A stretch of 64,000 bases of DNA from assembly GCA_028641055.1 (NCBI GenBank), contig CM054059.1:432950332-433014331 (forward strand), read 5' to 3'. Positions 35,837 to 46,781 of this stretch are shown in pieces. The translations under genes and the position numbers were made by a program. The notes under the pieces were generated by a model. The model was not told where the DNA came from, searched no databases, and was given only the letters and a program-made list of their open reading frames with translations. This stretch comes from Alopecurus myosuroides. Taxonomy: Eukaryota; Streptophyta; Magnoliopsida; Poales; Poaceae. How positions within the stretch are numbered: position 1 is the first letter of the stretch; each line of letters starts with the position of its first letter.

Positions 35837-36423
35837 GGAGAATAGATCTAGATGAAGTTAAGTACAAATGAGTATAGATCCAAAAATTAAGGAAAATGCA
35901 TCTAATGATGTAGCGAGAAAAGAGAGATAAGAGCTAAATGCTTGCAAGGGATACGGAAATAGATCTAGATAAGGATGACTGCGAACGAATATGAGATTGG
36001 GATTCGCGAAAACACATCTGGCTAGTGGAGCAATGGCGGAGAAACGTAGATGAGATTCATGTCGAACGCCAACGTAAGATTGGAGAGGATAAAACATAGA
36101 TCTAGATCTATCGGGGCTTACCGGAAGCGGAGCTTGGCTTGCACGGTGTGCACGGCGGCGGCGATTCGCTCATGGCGGTGTGCGCAGCGGCGGCGATTCG
36201 TTGACGGAGGTGGCTCACCCCGAGAGCTCCGATGGCGCGGATCGAGGTGCGGATAGATGCGCAGGTGGAGACGTGGGCGGCGGCCAATGGCGAGCTCGGT
36301 GGCGCTAGTGCAGCTCCGGCAGCTAGGGCTCGGCCTTGGGCTCGCATGCGCAGAGGCTGAGCGGGAGGAGGAAGATGAATAGGAAATGACCATTCAGAAA
36401 TTTTAGGGTTAGCCCCCCGGGCC

Positions 36424-36431
36424 TATTTATA
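36424..36431 (-). promoter_or_regulatory. TATA box of the Gy1 antisense gene
   Basis: TATAAATA on the minus strand, followed by a GC-rich leader exon with a GTAAGCC donor at 36121-36115. This matches the layout of the Gy2 antisense gene. Confidence 0.55.
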
Positions 36432-36554
36432 GGCCCAGGGAAAACCCTAGGGCTTAACGGTAAGATTGAGTGATTTCCGGAAAGATTTGATCTGTCCCAA
36501 GAATTTGGGGATAAGAATCAGAGTAATTATTGCGTGATATCCGGATAAGTTTAG

Positions 36555-37100
36555 CACTACAAGAAATATGTTGATACATGACGCTCTATTTTCGTCACCA
36601 AATCGTCATCATATTTCATCCATGACGATCCTATGACGAAAAACAAATCGTTGAAAACCTAGCGTCAGTAATTAACCACAACGACGTTTTTTTTGGAAAC
36701 GTCATGGATATCCACGACGATATATGAACGTCATGAATCTATGACGATCCAAAATCGTCGTGAGTAGTCCGAGCAGGACACATCAGCTCTGACGTGGCTA
36801 GTCCTACGTGGCAAAATCATGACGATTTGAAAACGTCGTGGATCAAATACAGCCCGGTCCATTTCTGTGATCTTCTTGGGCCTAGCCCAATTATTCTATC
36901 ATTTTCCTGTTTTAATATTTGGCCTTTTCTGGTCCTTTTTTATCTTGGGCCTTGGCCATTTCTGGTCCATTTTTATCTTGGGCCTTGACTTTTGTGGCCT
37001 ATTTCGTTTTATTTTAAAATTGCATTTCTGTTAATCAAATTTGGGCCATAGCCTTATTAGAGCCCATGTATTATTTGGTCCAGTCCACTATTCAGCCATT
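36555..37100 (+). mobile_element. CACTA transposon terminus, truncated
   Basis: Starts CACTACAAGAAATATG, the terminal inverted repeat of grass CACTA elements, after TAG (36552-36554), a possible 3-bp target site. The next 300 bases hold many short direct and inverted copies of ATGACGATC / CGTCATGGA-like motifs, the subterminal transposase-binding pattern of this class. No transposase gene. It ends abruptly at the junction with the copia LTR fragment. Confidence 0.8.
36921..36987 (+). repeat. Two tandem 33-34 bp units in the CACTA end
   Basis: Units at 36921-36954 and 36955-36987 share TTTCTGGTCC and TATCTTGGGCCTTG. They lie inside the CACTA remnant. Confidence 0.7.
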
Positions 37101-37207
37101 TAATCCGCACCTGCGCGTCTAGTGGTAATACTCGTGGCCTTCTACCTCGGCTAGATCTTGGAAGTACCGCGTAGGAAAAGTTTTGTTTATCTCTACGCGT
37201 TCCAACA
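37101..37207 (+). repeat. Cop 5' LTR, last 107 bp only
   Basis: Matches 63425-63531 of the 3' LTR with one visible mismatch (TACCGCG versus TACTGCG). Upstream the match stops at TAATCCGCAC, where the CACTA remnant ends. Confidence 0.9.
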
Positions 37208-37208
37208 G

Positions 37209-37220
37209 TGGTATCAGAGC
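37209..37220 (+). promoter_or_regulatory. Primer-binding site of Cop
   Basis: TGGTATCAGAGC one base after the LTR, complementary to initiator tRNA-Met. Confidence 0.9.
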
Positions 37221-38559
37221 GGTAGCTTCTGGTATTAGGCCCGAGATCCGTACATATGTGATATGTAGTTAGCGTTAGATGTCATCTAATTGCTGTTTTG
37301 GTGGTCGTTCTATGAGATAGATCGGTTTTGTACAAGGTTGATAGGATCAATCGTACTCGGGGTTAATGGATGATCAGGTTTCCGTTATCATACTGCTAAG
37401 GTCGTGAAACAGTATACCCCTACCGGTCGTTTCCGCCATCGGGGTACCGTGACACATAAATCCAGTTGCGGTGATCGAAGATCAAAGAGTTTGGTCGAAT
37501 CGGAATACGGATCAGATTCGGGTAAAATCGTTTTATCCGATGAAGAAATCCATGATCGGAATGCAGATGATATCTGCGTTTTCCGAAATCGTCGGGCGCT
37601 GCCCGCACCCGCGAGGACCGCCGGCTTCGCCCTGTCGTAGCGCCTTAGATGTCGTTTCGAGTTTCACAACGCCGGTAGATAACGTATCTATGCATAACTT
37701 GTTTTTGCAGGAAGTTGTGAATGGTATGGCTTATGTGCATGTGATGTGTGTAATCCATACATGATCTGCGTATCATGTTTATGTCAGCCGGCTGGAGCCT
37801 AGGTGCTGTCATTTTATTGTATACCGGCCTGCGTGCCGGATTCTCTATGTAAATTTTCATTTACTAGCTAATGTAGCCTGTTGGAGAACCCGGATGGCAT
37901 GCAAGTCGATGTACAAGTCGGCTACATGGAGTAAGATGGCACGTGACAAGAGTTGGCACGAGTCGACTTACAAGCTTTGTGGAGATGGAGATCACCATGA
38001 AGAGAGCCATACCATTTCACATTATAATTGCTTTATTTGTGTTATTGTTATGTCTCTATTTACCTCTATTTAGATAGTTGGTAGATTATTTAATCTCTCA
38101 AAGAAGGTCTAGTCGGTCACCCTGCCAGTGCTGCACCATCACAAGTCGGACATTCTTGGTAGTGGGCTCATAAAATTGAGATGCTACCAATTCTTTCCGG
38201 TTAGGTGGGTTTGAGTCGGACTCTTACACGCAGAAGCACTTGGTAATCTAGACGAGTCCATCACAACGGTAGTGGGGCTCGGGGAGAGGTAGGTTGGGAG
38301 CCGGGGCATGTGATGTCACCCAACTAACAGGAGTCGTATTGGATACGATTGGCAAGGTGTTGCCTACCTAGATCACTTGGCGGCTAGCAGTGATGCTAAA
38401 GCTCACTAGTCGGCTTGCTTATTTAGGGTCTTGAATCACTTAGCAACCATCCGAGGAATGTTGGTTCTAGTGGGAGCATAAGTATTAAAGCGTTTAATAT
38501 GCCTGCTCTTTTATGAATACATGTCTTAAGTGTTTTTGCGTATTTTCTGTTGTAGATCA
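37221..38559 (+). other. Cop untranslated leader
   Basis: About 1.34 kb between the primer site and the gag ATG, with no conserved ORF. A long leader is usual for BARE-type elements. A TTTCTGTTGTAG acceptor-like sequence precedes the gag ATG by four bases. Confidence 0.7.
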
Positions 38560-39042
38560 ATGGCACCTAGCAACCTTCCTCAGTTGTCCGCGTTTGCGTT
38601 GAGGTCAATCCTAGAGAAAGATAAGCTTAATGGAACTAATTTCACCAACTGGTATCGTAATCTGAGGATAGTCCTCAAGCATGACAAGAAAGAACATGTT
38701 CTAGAAACTCCACTTCCAGATGAGCCTGATGACGATGCGACTGTCGCTGTCATGAATGCCTACCGTAAGACTAGAGATGAGTCTACGGAAATTAGCTGTC
38801 TTATGCTTGCACACATGGAACCGGACTTGCAGCAGCAGTTCGAGAATGATGAGGCCTACGATATGATCGAAAGTCTCAAAAGTATGTACCAGGCTCAGGC
38901 AAAGACCGAGAGGTATCAAGTCTCTCAAGCTTTGCTAGGCTGTAAGCTGAAAGATGGCGATCCACTGAGTCCGCATGTAATCAAGATGATTGGTTACATT
39001 CAGTCTCTGGATCGGCTGGGCGTCCCAATTAACGAAGAGTTC
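38560..39042 (+). pseudogene. gag: Cop gag, N-terminal part
   Basis: MAPSNLPQLSAFALRSILEK opens 161 codons ending NEEF, where LL-C is inserted. The frame resumes at 58710 (ATDIILNSLP) after the TSD AGTTC. The UBN2-type gag domain (LNGTNFTNWYRNLRIVL) is present. Confidence 0.85.
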
Positions 39043-39877
39043 TGTAACATCCCAAGTCTGAAAAATAGCCATTAGAATGTTTGCTATCTGTTATTTTATG
39101 TTTTGCATCATGGCATCATGTTGATTGCAATTGTTTTGTTTGTTTTCCATTTGTTATTCTCTGTTTTCCTTTGTTTTCCAACTGTTTTCATTTGTTTTCC
39201 TTTGTTTTCTATTTGAATTTCAAACCAAAATTCAAACCTTTTGTTTCATCCTTGTGATGTTACAATTTCCAAAATGATATTTCAAATCAAAACAATCAAT
39301 TGTTTCCATTAAATCCCTAAGGTTCAACTATTTAAAATTGTGGTTTTTAATATTTCACTTAATCCAAATGTTGTTCAAATTCAAACAAAATTCCAAACAG
39401 CAACCCTTTGGAATTATTGCAATTTACCAAAACAAAGTTAAGCAATTTGTTTCAAATAATTTGAGGGTTCAAACTCTTGGAAAATGTTCCTTTTAAATAA
39501 ATCACTTAATAATCAAAATTCAGTCAAATTCACTCACTTTTCAAAAAGCACATGGTTCAAGTATTTTTGAAATAAAAAACTTACAAGTTGTTGTTGTTAC
39601 AAAAATGAAAGAATATAAATTTTTTCCTAATTTTTCTACACCCCAAAACCTAGCTATTCCTTCCTATTTCTCTTGCAGCAAAAAAAAAACAGAAAAATAA
39701 ATAAATAATAAAAATCAAAAAGAACTCACAGGAGAGGGGGAGAGGCAGGCCCAGCCCAAGTCGTTGCAGCCCGTTTCCCATCTCCCCCAACCTCCGTACG
39801 TTCGCTGGCGTCACCAATGGTGACAGGGACGTGCTGCTCCCATCCCCCCCTACTTATCTACCTCCTAGCCCCCTAGG

Positions 39878-39892
39878 AAACCCTAACCCTAG
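39878..39892 (+). promoter_or_regulatory. Telobox in the LL-C 5' LTR
   Basis: AAACCCTAACCCTAG at the promoter-like start of the GC-rich leader; the copy in the 3' LTR is at 54697-54711. Confidence 0.45.
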
Positions 39893-40254
39893 CCGCACGC
39901 ATCCGCCTCCCTCCTATCTCACCTCTCCGCCGCCATCGAGGGGAGCTCGCCGCCCTTCTCTGCTGCCTCCGGCCGCCGGCCGCCGGAGCACGCCGTCGTC
40001 GCCTCCGCCTCCCTCCGACCGCGCAGAGAGCACGCCTGCGAAGAGGGTAACGTCCTCTATCCATTCCCCTACCTCCCTCTCGATTTCCCTGCTGTATGTG
40101 CATCATTCCCTTCCGTCCATGGTCGAGTTGCTGCTCCATGTCGTGCTTGTTTTCCGTCAGAAAGGAACAGATGCGTGCGCTCGTTGCAGGTTCAGTTAAC
40201 CCAGTTTGTTTGGCTCAAAACCAACTAGATCCCCTAGGTATCAAACGGACGCAG

Positions 40255-40337
40255 CAGTCCCACTGGTAGGGCGCGCGCAGCGGAAGCGCAGCGAGCCCAA
40301 GCGCTCGCGGGATCAAATCCCCAGCCCCCCACCTTTT
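40255..40337 (+). other. tRNA-like module 1 in the LL-C 5' LTR (long variable arm)
   Basis: A-box-like CAGTCCCACTGG (40255-40266), B-box GGATCAAATCC (40310-40320) 55 nt on, T4 at 40334-40337. The sequence can fold as a D arm (CCC/GGG), an anticodon-like arm (GCGC/GCGC, seven-base loop), a long variable arm (GCGAGC/GCTCGC) and a short T arm (GGG/CCC), in the order of class II tRNAs. There is no acceptor stem. It follows GCAGCAG. Confidence 0.55.
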
Positions 40338-40420
40338 CCCTTTCCTTTTTTCCGAATTATTCAGGACAGCTGCTGCACCTTAACCCCCCCGAGCTGCTCC
40401 TTCTGTCAACCAACCGCACT

Positions 40421-40493
40421 CCACCCCACTGGTCAACACCCCTTGCGCCTAACCCACAGGTGCTGGGTTCGATCCCCCCTCACCCCACCTTTT
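40421..40493 (+). other. tRNA-like module 2 in the LL-C 5' LTR
   Basis: CCACCCCACTGG (40421-40432, weak A-box), B-box GGTTCGATCC (40466-40475) 45 nt on, T4 at 40490-40493. It shares CCCACTGGT with module 1, so it may be a diverged tandem copy. AACCCACAGGT before the B-box resembles initiator tRNA-Met from memory. Confidence 0.45.
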
Positions 40494-42049
40494 ATTCCAC
40501 CTTTTATTCTCTGTTTTCTTTTTCTGCCAGAATTTCAGCAAACCAGATCTGAACCATTACTTCTAAATTCCATATAAAATTGAATATCACTCCAATTCGA
40601 ACGATTCAAAATCCTGTGAACTCATAATTTTGTGCTCCTTCTAGTAATGCCAAGTTTGCATCATGTTTCTGTAACAATTTTAGCACTAATTAATTAATTA
40701 CTGAAAATGCAATAAAATTTGGAAACTTTGGAATTTCATAACTTTAATTCTACTCATCCAATTTTAACAAACTTGGACTCTAAAAATTTGTCTTAACAAA
40801 CTCTACACATTGGTATTTTATTTGGGCACAATTGAATTAATTTTGAGCATGTTTTCCTCTGTTTACTAAAAAGGGCAGAATAAGAATGATTATGGAAAAT
40901 TGCATAATAAATTCAATAATCACCCTAAAATTATGTTTGATAGCTCTAAATGTTCAATGAAACATTTGCTACATATTTTCAACCTTTTCCATGCAATTTG
41001 TTGCTGTTTTGAATATTTTAAATTGGTGCAATATTTGAAATCTTGTTTAATTCATTTAATTTTGCAAAAACCATAACTTGGGCATAAAAATTCCAATTTC
41101 AACAAACTAAACATGTTTTCCAATCAACTTTTCATGTACTTTCCAACTATAAATTTTGTTTGCTGTTTTGAATAATTTAAATTGCTGAAAACAACTGTTT
41201 CTTGTTTATTGCATTTAAAATTGCCAAAATAATAACTTGCTCATTTTAAATCCAATTTCAACAAATGAAATATGTTTTCCATGCAAAATTAAACCACCTT
41301 TCCAAGTATAAAATTTGTTCCATGTTTTGAATAATTAAAATTGGTTAAATGATTTAAACCTTGTTTAAATCATTTGATATTGTTAAATTCATAACTTGGT
41401 TAACTTAATTTCCTTTGGGACATATAAAATATGTTTTCAAACCATAAAAGCATAACATTTTCAAATATGAACTTCATCTAATGTTTTGAACAAATAAAAA
41501 CTCAAATAAGTTCATGTTTGAATTAAATTCATTTAATTATTGCTTAAAATTGTTTAATTCATAAATAATTCATTTGAAATCCTTTTTCAACAAGTGAAAC
41601 ATGTAATCCACCCAAAATTGTGTGTTCTTTTCAAATATAAACTTTGTTATCTATTTTGAACACTTTAACTTGATGAAAACAACAAATGCTTGTGTAACAC
41701 CTTTAGGAACCAAAATTCCAAACCTTAATAAACAAATTTCCAAACTTGTTAAACCTTATTTCCAATTGGTTCTATTGTTGTTATTTTGCTGTTTTCCTCA
41801 TCCATGCATCATGCTAATTCACTTACACAATTTGATTAGTTGTAGAACAATTAATTCAACCATAATTCATGGGCTTTTCATATGCAATCCAATTGCATGT
41901 GGGTCCATTTAATCATGTTGTTATCTTGTCCACTAGTTTATTTCTATGCATCAATTAAATGGTCATGCATCATCCCATGTTTGTGCACTATGCCATGATA
42001 TTGATTGTTTATCTTTCTGCATTGTTTGTTTGCTTCTTCTCGGATACAC

Positions 42050-42125
42050 GACGACGTTGAGACCGACGATACTTACGACACCCCTTCTAAGGAGTTAGCT
42101 CAGTACCAGGCTACTGGGTTTGCAG
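42050..42125 (+). CDS. LTR exon X of LL-C 5' LTR
   Basis: A 76-nt open block, DDVETDDTYDTPSKELAQYQ and on to FA, followed by the GCAAGT donor. It differs from LL-B at single bases only. Its partner exon Y in this LTR (52406-52470) is now 10 kb away because of LL-D. Confidence 0.35.
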
Positions 42126-42506
42126 GCAAGTTATCACTCACATGAACCATCGTGTTCCTTTCAACATTGGATACCGATACTTTCCGTTGTCTATTCTGCT
42201 AGCCCTATGATTAGTTGCTTCTGTTACGAACCTATCACATGAATCCCTTAACCCTGATATTGCCTCACCTCCACTCCTACAAACCCATTGTTTGAGCCCG
42301 TGTCTTACTAGCATGCTTAGGGTTGTTTTGCTCGAGTCTGTTACCCGTTACTTTCTGTTACTATTTCTATTACGTTCTGGGGGCTCGATGTTTAATCAAT
42401 CAATCATGCTAATGTTATTATTAATAATAATTTGATGATAAGGCACCGGCAGGAGGCCCTGCGTGGTTTTGAGGCCTGCTAGTGTCGACCCTAATAGGAA
42501 AAGGGT

Positions 42507-42525
42507 GTAACACCTGGGGTGTTAC
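42507..42525 (+). repeat. Perfect palindrome at the LL-D LTR start
   Basis: GTAACACC and GGTGTTAC around TGG, an 8-bp inverted repeat directly at the integrase-recognised terminus. The copy in the 3' LTR is at 47281-47299. Confidence 0.85.
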
Positions 42526-44045
42526 CTGTTTGTTTGCTTGCATCATATGCATCACATTGCATTGCACCATGTTTGCATCACCACTGAAAATTTCAACACA
42601 ATTTTAACTTTCACCCTTGCTCAAAAGTTTCCAATTTCAAAATTGCAAACTAAACCCCTCCATTGTTTTTCAATGGTTGAACTTGTTTTAATCAATTGCC
42701 TGTTAATAAAATTTCTTCCCTTTTTGTTAAAAAAAAAACCCTCGTGGCAAATTCAAAACTTCAAATCAAATCAATCTTAATTATCCTTTTTCAATATGGG
42801 TTTAAGTATTGAAATTTTGCAAACCAATTAAATTCCATAATGTTTGTATAATTAATTGAACTTATTAAATACAATTTGTTTATTTCCCAAAATCCCAACC
42901 CAAACCCTAATTGAACAATCCAACTACCCATCTAAATTCAAACTAACATCACCAACTTTGAAATCAAAAACTAATTTTGCTTAGACTCACTATTTTACAA
43001 CTAATAAAATTTGTTTGTAAAATAAAAGAACTCCCCCCAAAACCTTTTTTCCCTTTCTTTCTATCTCTCCTTTTTATTCCTTTTGGTTTCAGCAAAAAAA
43101 AAATAAAGAAACAAAAGAATAAAAATGCAAAGGAGTGAGCAGCACCTAACCAGCCCGGCCCAACCTAGCCTCTAACGCGCGCGCGGCCCAGCCTTTTCCT
43201 ACTTACCGGTTCGATCAGGCCGCCCCCGTCGTCTCTGATGCGTACGGCGCGCATCGGAGCACGCCACGGCGGACGCAGTTGCGCCTCGACGGCCACCGCG
43301 CGTCCTGGCTGCCCTTAAGAACCCCTAGGTACCCGCACCCACCAACCTAGACCTAAACCTAGCCCCTAGCCCTCTTCTCCGCCGCCAGTCACTCTCTCTC
43401 CCGGCGTTCTCCCCTCTCTCTGAATCTTTCCCGCCGGACCACCGCCTGAATACCTGCACGCCGCCGCCAATCCACCACACCATCTACCCAACTAAGCTCG
43501 GGAATGAGCTCGTCCCACCTTCCTCTATCTGTTGGACACCCGTGCGCGCTCGGAGGCGCACGGAATCGTCGCCGCCATGGTCGACCTCGCCGCCGGCCAC
43601 AATGGCCTCCTTTCTCTGAACCCGAGCTCGTCGACGTCGAAGAAGGCCACCGTCGACCACGCTGAGCGCGGGAACAAGACCGGCGCTTCGCCCCCAACCA
43701 CCTGGACATCTACGCGGGCGCGGAGCACTTCCAGAACGGCGCCGCCGTCCGCGCCGCTTTCGCCTCGCCGCCGGGTGGTCGTCTCCGAGCCTCTGCACGG
43801 CGACAGACGTCGGTGAGCAACCACACCTCCTCTTCCTCTCGATGCTGCACACACCGCTGCCCACCGAGCACATCCCTCACCTCAATCGTGCACATCCCCC
43901 GTCTGCCTCGAGCACCACCGTGGTTCAATCGCCGGTGAGCCTTGTCTGACGAACAAGCAAGCGACCCGTCGTCAGTTAAAAGTGCAGCAGCACCGCGTTG
44001 AACATTAACCTGCCTCAGTATCCGTATCTGTCGAATGAATTCAGA

Positions 44046-44116
44046 GAACGCAGTGGTACCGCACCGTGCGCTCCAGGGTTTGGTCGCGGGTTCGAGCCCC
44101 GCGCGCCCATTCTTTT
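44046..44116 (+). other. tRNA-like module in the LL-D 5' LTR (tRNA-Trp-like)
   Basis: GAACGCAGTGG (44046-44056, partial A-box), B-box GGTTCGAGCCC (44089-44099) 43 nt on, T4 at 44113-44116. The T arm is perfect: GCGGG and CCCGC around TTCGAGC. CGCAGTGGTA, CTCCAG and GGTCGCGGGTTCGA recall plant tRNA-Trp with its CCA anticodon (from memory). No 5' acceptor strand pairs with GCGCCCA. Confidence 0.58.
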
Positions 44117-44190
44117 GCTCTTTTCGTCTCCGTGCGCAGGCCCACTGTCATGGACACTCCCGGCCACGCCAGCGCTTGCGCAGTGCCACG

Positions 44191-44218
44191 CTGCCACTGG
44201 CCCACTGCGCAGTGGCAG
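44191..44218 (+). repeat. 9-bp hairpin after the LL-D tRNA-like module
   Basis: CTGCCACTG and CAGTGGCAG around a ten-base loop, in GC-rich sequence just before the AT-rich part of the LTR. The copy in the 3' LTR is at 48966-48993. Confidence 0.75.
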
Positions 44219-46781
44219 TGTGTAGCGTGAGCCTGTGTAACAATTGGATTTCTGCGTATATTCCAAATTCCAATTCCTTTTTAATTAACAGAATTGAACC
44301 AAAACTTTGAAATTAAATATCTCTTATTTTATAAATACAATAAACACAAACTTTATACCTATTCTGATCTAAATTTTATAATCTTTCCAAATATCCAACT
44401 TGTGTTCTGTTTTGAACTTTCAAATTACAATTCAAATTCAAATTTAAATCATTTCAATTGTATTTTGCTAAATTCAATAAATAATTATTCATAAGTCCAA
44501 ATCATGCAAATAAAATATGTTTTCAGTACCATTTTAAATAAGCTATTCACATATAAAATTTGTTTTCTGTTTTGAATAATTAAAATTGCCTAAACAATTT
44601 AAATCTTGTTTAATTCAATTAAAACTTGTTTAATATTGTTTAATTCCTAATTAAATAATCCAAAGTCCAATTTCCAAATGTGAAACATGTAATCCAACTA
44701 AAATTTGATAACCTTTTCAAATATCAACTTTGTTGTTTGTTTTTCTCACTTTAACTTGATGATAACAACCACTACTTGTTCAACATCATTAAGTAACAAT
44801 AACTTCCAAACTTATTAATGTTTTCTAAACTTGTTAACCATCCTTCCATTTGCATCTAAATTGTTACATTCTTGTTTTCATCATGCATGCATCATGATAA
44901 ACCACTTGCACATGTTAACTAATTGTAGATCATTGCTTCAACCTTAACAGGTGCATCCATATGCAACTCACATTGCATAAGGGTCCATTTGAATTTGTTT
45001 AACTTGTCAACTAGCTTATTCCTATGCATCCTTAAACTTGTCATGCATCCATATCTTGATCATGCTGGATCTTTTGCCGTAGTAGTAATTGTTGCATCCG
45101 GTGTTTGTTCGAGGTTCGTTGCTTCTTCTCGGATAGGACGTTGAGATGATGTGAGCAACGACAAGTTCTGCTACCTTGCGGGATCTCAGGCAAGTATACC
45201 CACTTGCTGCCATATGGCTGCCTTTCATCACTTGTTACCGATTCTTTCCGTTGTTCTTTTCTGCTAGCCTTAGTAGTTGTTGTTTCTGTTACGAACCCAT
45301 CACATGAATCCCTTAACCTTGTTACTGCCTCACCTCCATACCTATAACCATTGCTTGTTGCCCGTGTCTTACTATCATGCTTAGGGTTGTTTTGCTCGAG
45401 TCTGTTACCCGTTACTTTCTGTTACTATTTCATTATGTTCTGGGGGCTCGATGTTTAATCAATCAATCAATCATGCTAATGTTACTATTAATAATAAATT
45501 TGATGATAAGGCACCGGCAGGAGGCCCCTTGTGGTTTTGAGGCCTGCTAGTGTCGACCCTAATAGGAAAAGGGTCTTGTCTACCGATCCATGATGAGCGC
45601 ACTACCCGCATTTGGGGAGTATGGGCTCCCCCTCAGTTTGACCCGATTCGCATCTCGTCCAAATCGCCTCATTTAGTTCGGGTTTTCCATTTGCTGCATG
45701 CATGATCTTGCGAGCCCTTGGATCCCGGGTGGAACTTTCGTAGTCGGCATATAGGGGGACACGTTCTTAGAGTGCTATGAGGGTCCATTTTCTTCTGGGC
45801 TTGATTAGCCGTGCGCCCAAGGTGCTTTGGGCTTGATGCGAAGAAGGGTTGGATTGTGTTGAGTGCCCCGCTTGGTGGGAGGCATCCCATCTGGCGGGAC
45901 ATTCATGAGTGTACGGCTAAATTGGTGCAACCCTGCAGGGATAATCTTCTCGAGAAGCCGTGTTTTCCGCGGTTATGGATTACTTGGTGGAAGTACTGGC
46001 TAACAAGTACTCAGGACAACTTAAACCTAATGAATAACAACCTTTCACCCAATGATTAACAACTTGACTAGTAATAGGCTTATTGACACAATAATCTGAA
46101 CCATCATTAACTCAACTGTGAGTGTTATCCTCGGATTGCTTCTTCGGATAAGGGGCGAGATCCAGGATGGGTTTGTTTGAAGTTATCTTTCAGTTGGTTA
46201 CTACTACTCGATCTTATCCCCTTTCTGATAGTTGGAAGTAATAGAATCTCTGTAGTTGGTTAGTGCAGCCTGCTGTCGCTTATTTGCAATAACCCCCTTC
46301 CTTTCCGTTGATCCTAAAGTATTTGTATCTTGTGATGACTGGCTACGCCGGTATCTTGTGAGTATGGGTTTTATCCCCCTTGCCAGTACTTAACCGTACT
46401 GACCCACGAATCTCTTTCGTGGCTGCAAATTCCAAATTGCAGTCAACAGGTATGAAGTCTGACGACGTTAGCTTGGGAATCCCTCCGGTTTGGCCTGGGC
46501 AGGGATTGGACGCTCTCGGTTATCTTCAGGACTCTTAGTCCAATTTGGATCTTGTCCGTAGCCGGACGTTTGTTTCTTCCGCTGTTATTTGGATCTTTGT
46601 ATTGTATCAGTTGTAACCCTGGCTCGTTTGAGTCATCTTGTATCTATCTGTTTCTGTTGTAATTGTGGAATATTCGTGAACTATTGTAATGTTATCATAA
46701 ATGGCAACCTGGAATCGGTTATTATGTGGATTTTGGCGGGGATGCTGAAATCTGCATAGTGCCCGATCTCGGGGCGTCACA

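Larger units (their letters stand above)
4718..36554 (+). mobile_element. Gy1: Ty3/gypsy Tat-lineage retrotransposon, degenerate, interrupted by LL-B and Gy2
   Basis: Pieces are 4718-11969, 22621-23298 and 33272-36554. The order is 5' LTR remnant, gag, protease, RT, RNase H, second RNase H, integrase, a non-coding spacer, then an antisense intron-containing gene. This order and the second RNase H are hallmarks of the Tat lineage. Its 5' LTR start is cut by LL-A, the LTR end and primer site are deleted, and the 3' LTR is absent because the element stops at the CACTA end. Gy2, which is homologous, gives the reference for these calls. It is inactive through several stops and frameshifts. Confidence 0.85.
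39043..42505 (+). repeat. 5' LTR of LL-C, left part
   Basis: Same order as LL-B: AT-rich start, telobox (39878-39892), GC-rich leader, two tRNA-like modules (40255-40337, 40421-40493), AT-rich intron-like segment, exon X (42050-42125). It ends at the LL-D TSD AAGGG. Confidence 0.9.
42506..46781 (+). repeat. 5' LTR of LL-D (4276 bp)
   Basis: AT-rich start, GC-rich leader (about 43160-44010), tRNA-like module (44046-44116), AT-rich segment, then a 3' third alignable with LL-A/B/C (for example TTCTCGAGAAGCCGTGTTTT and CTCTGGGGGCTCGATG-type blocks). Exon X is replaced by a diverged block ending GGATCTCAG plus GCAAGT (donor at 45189/45190); exon Y is not recognisable. Confidence 0.92.

Noticed and set aside
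36555..37100. CRISPR-like or satellite array from the repeated ATGACG motifs
   Set aside because: Spacing is irregular and orientation mixed; the CACTACAAGAAA end makes CACTA subterminal repeats the better reading.
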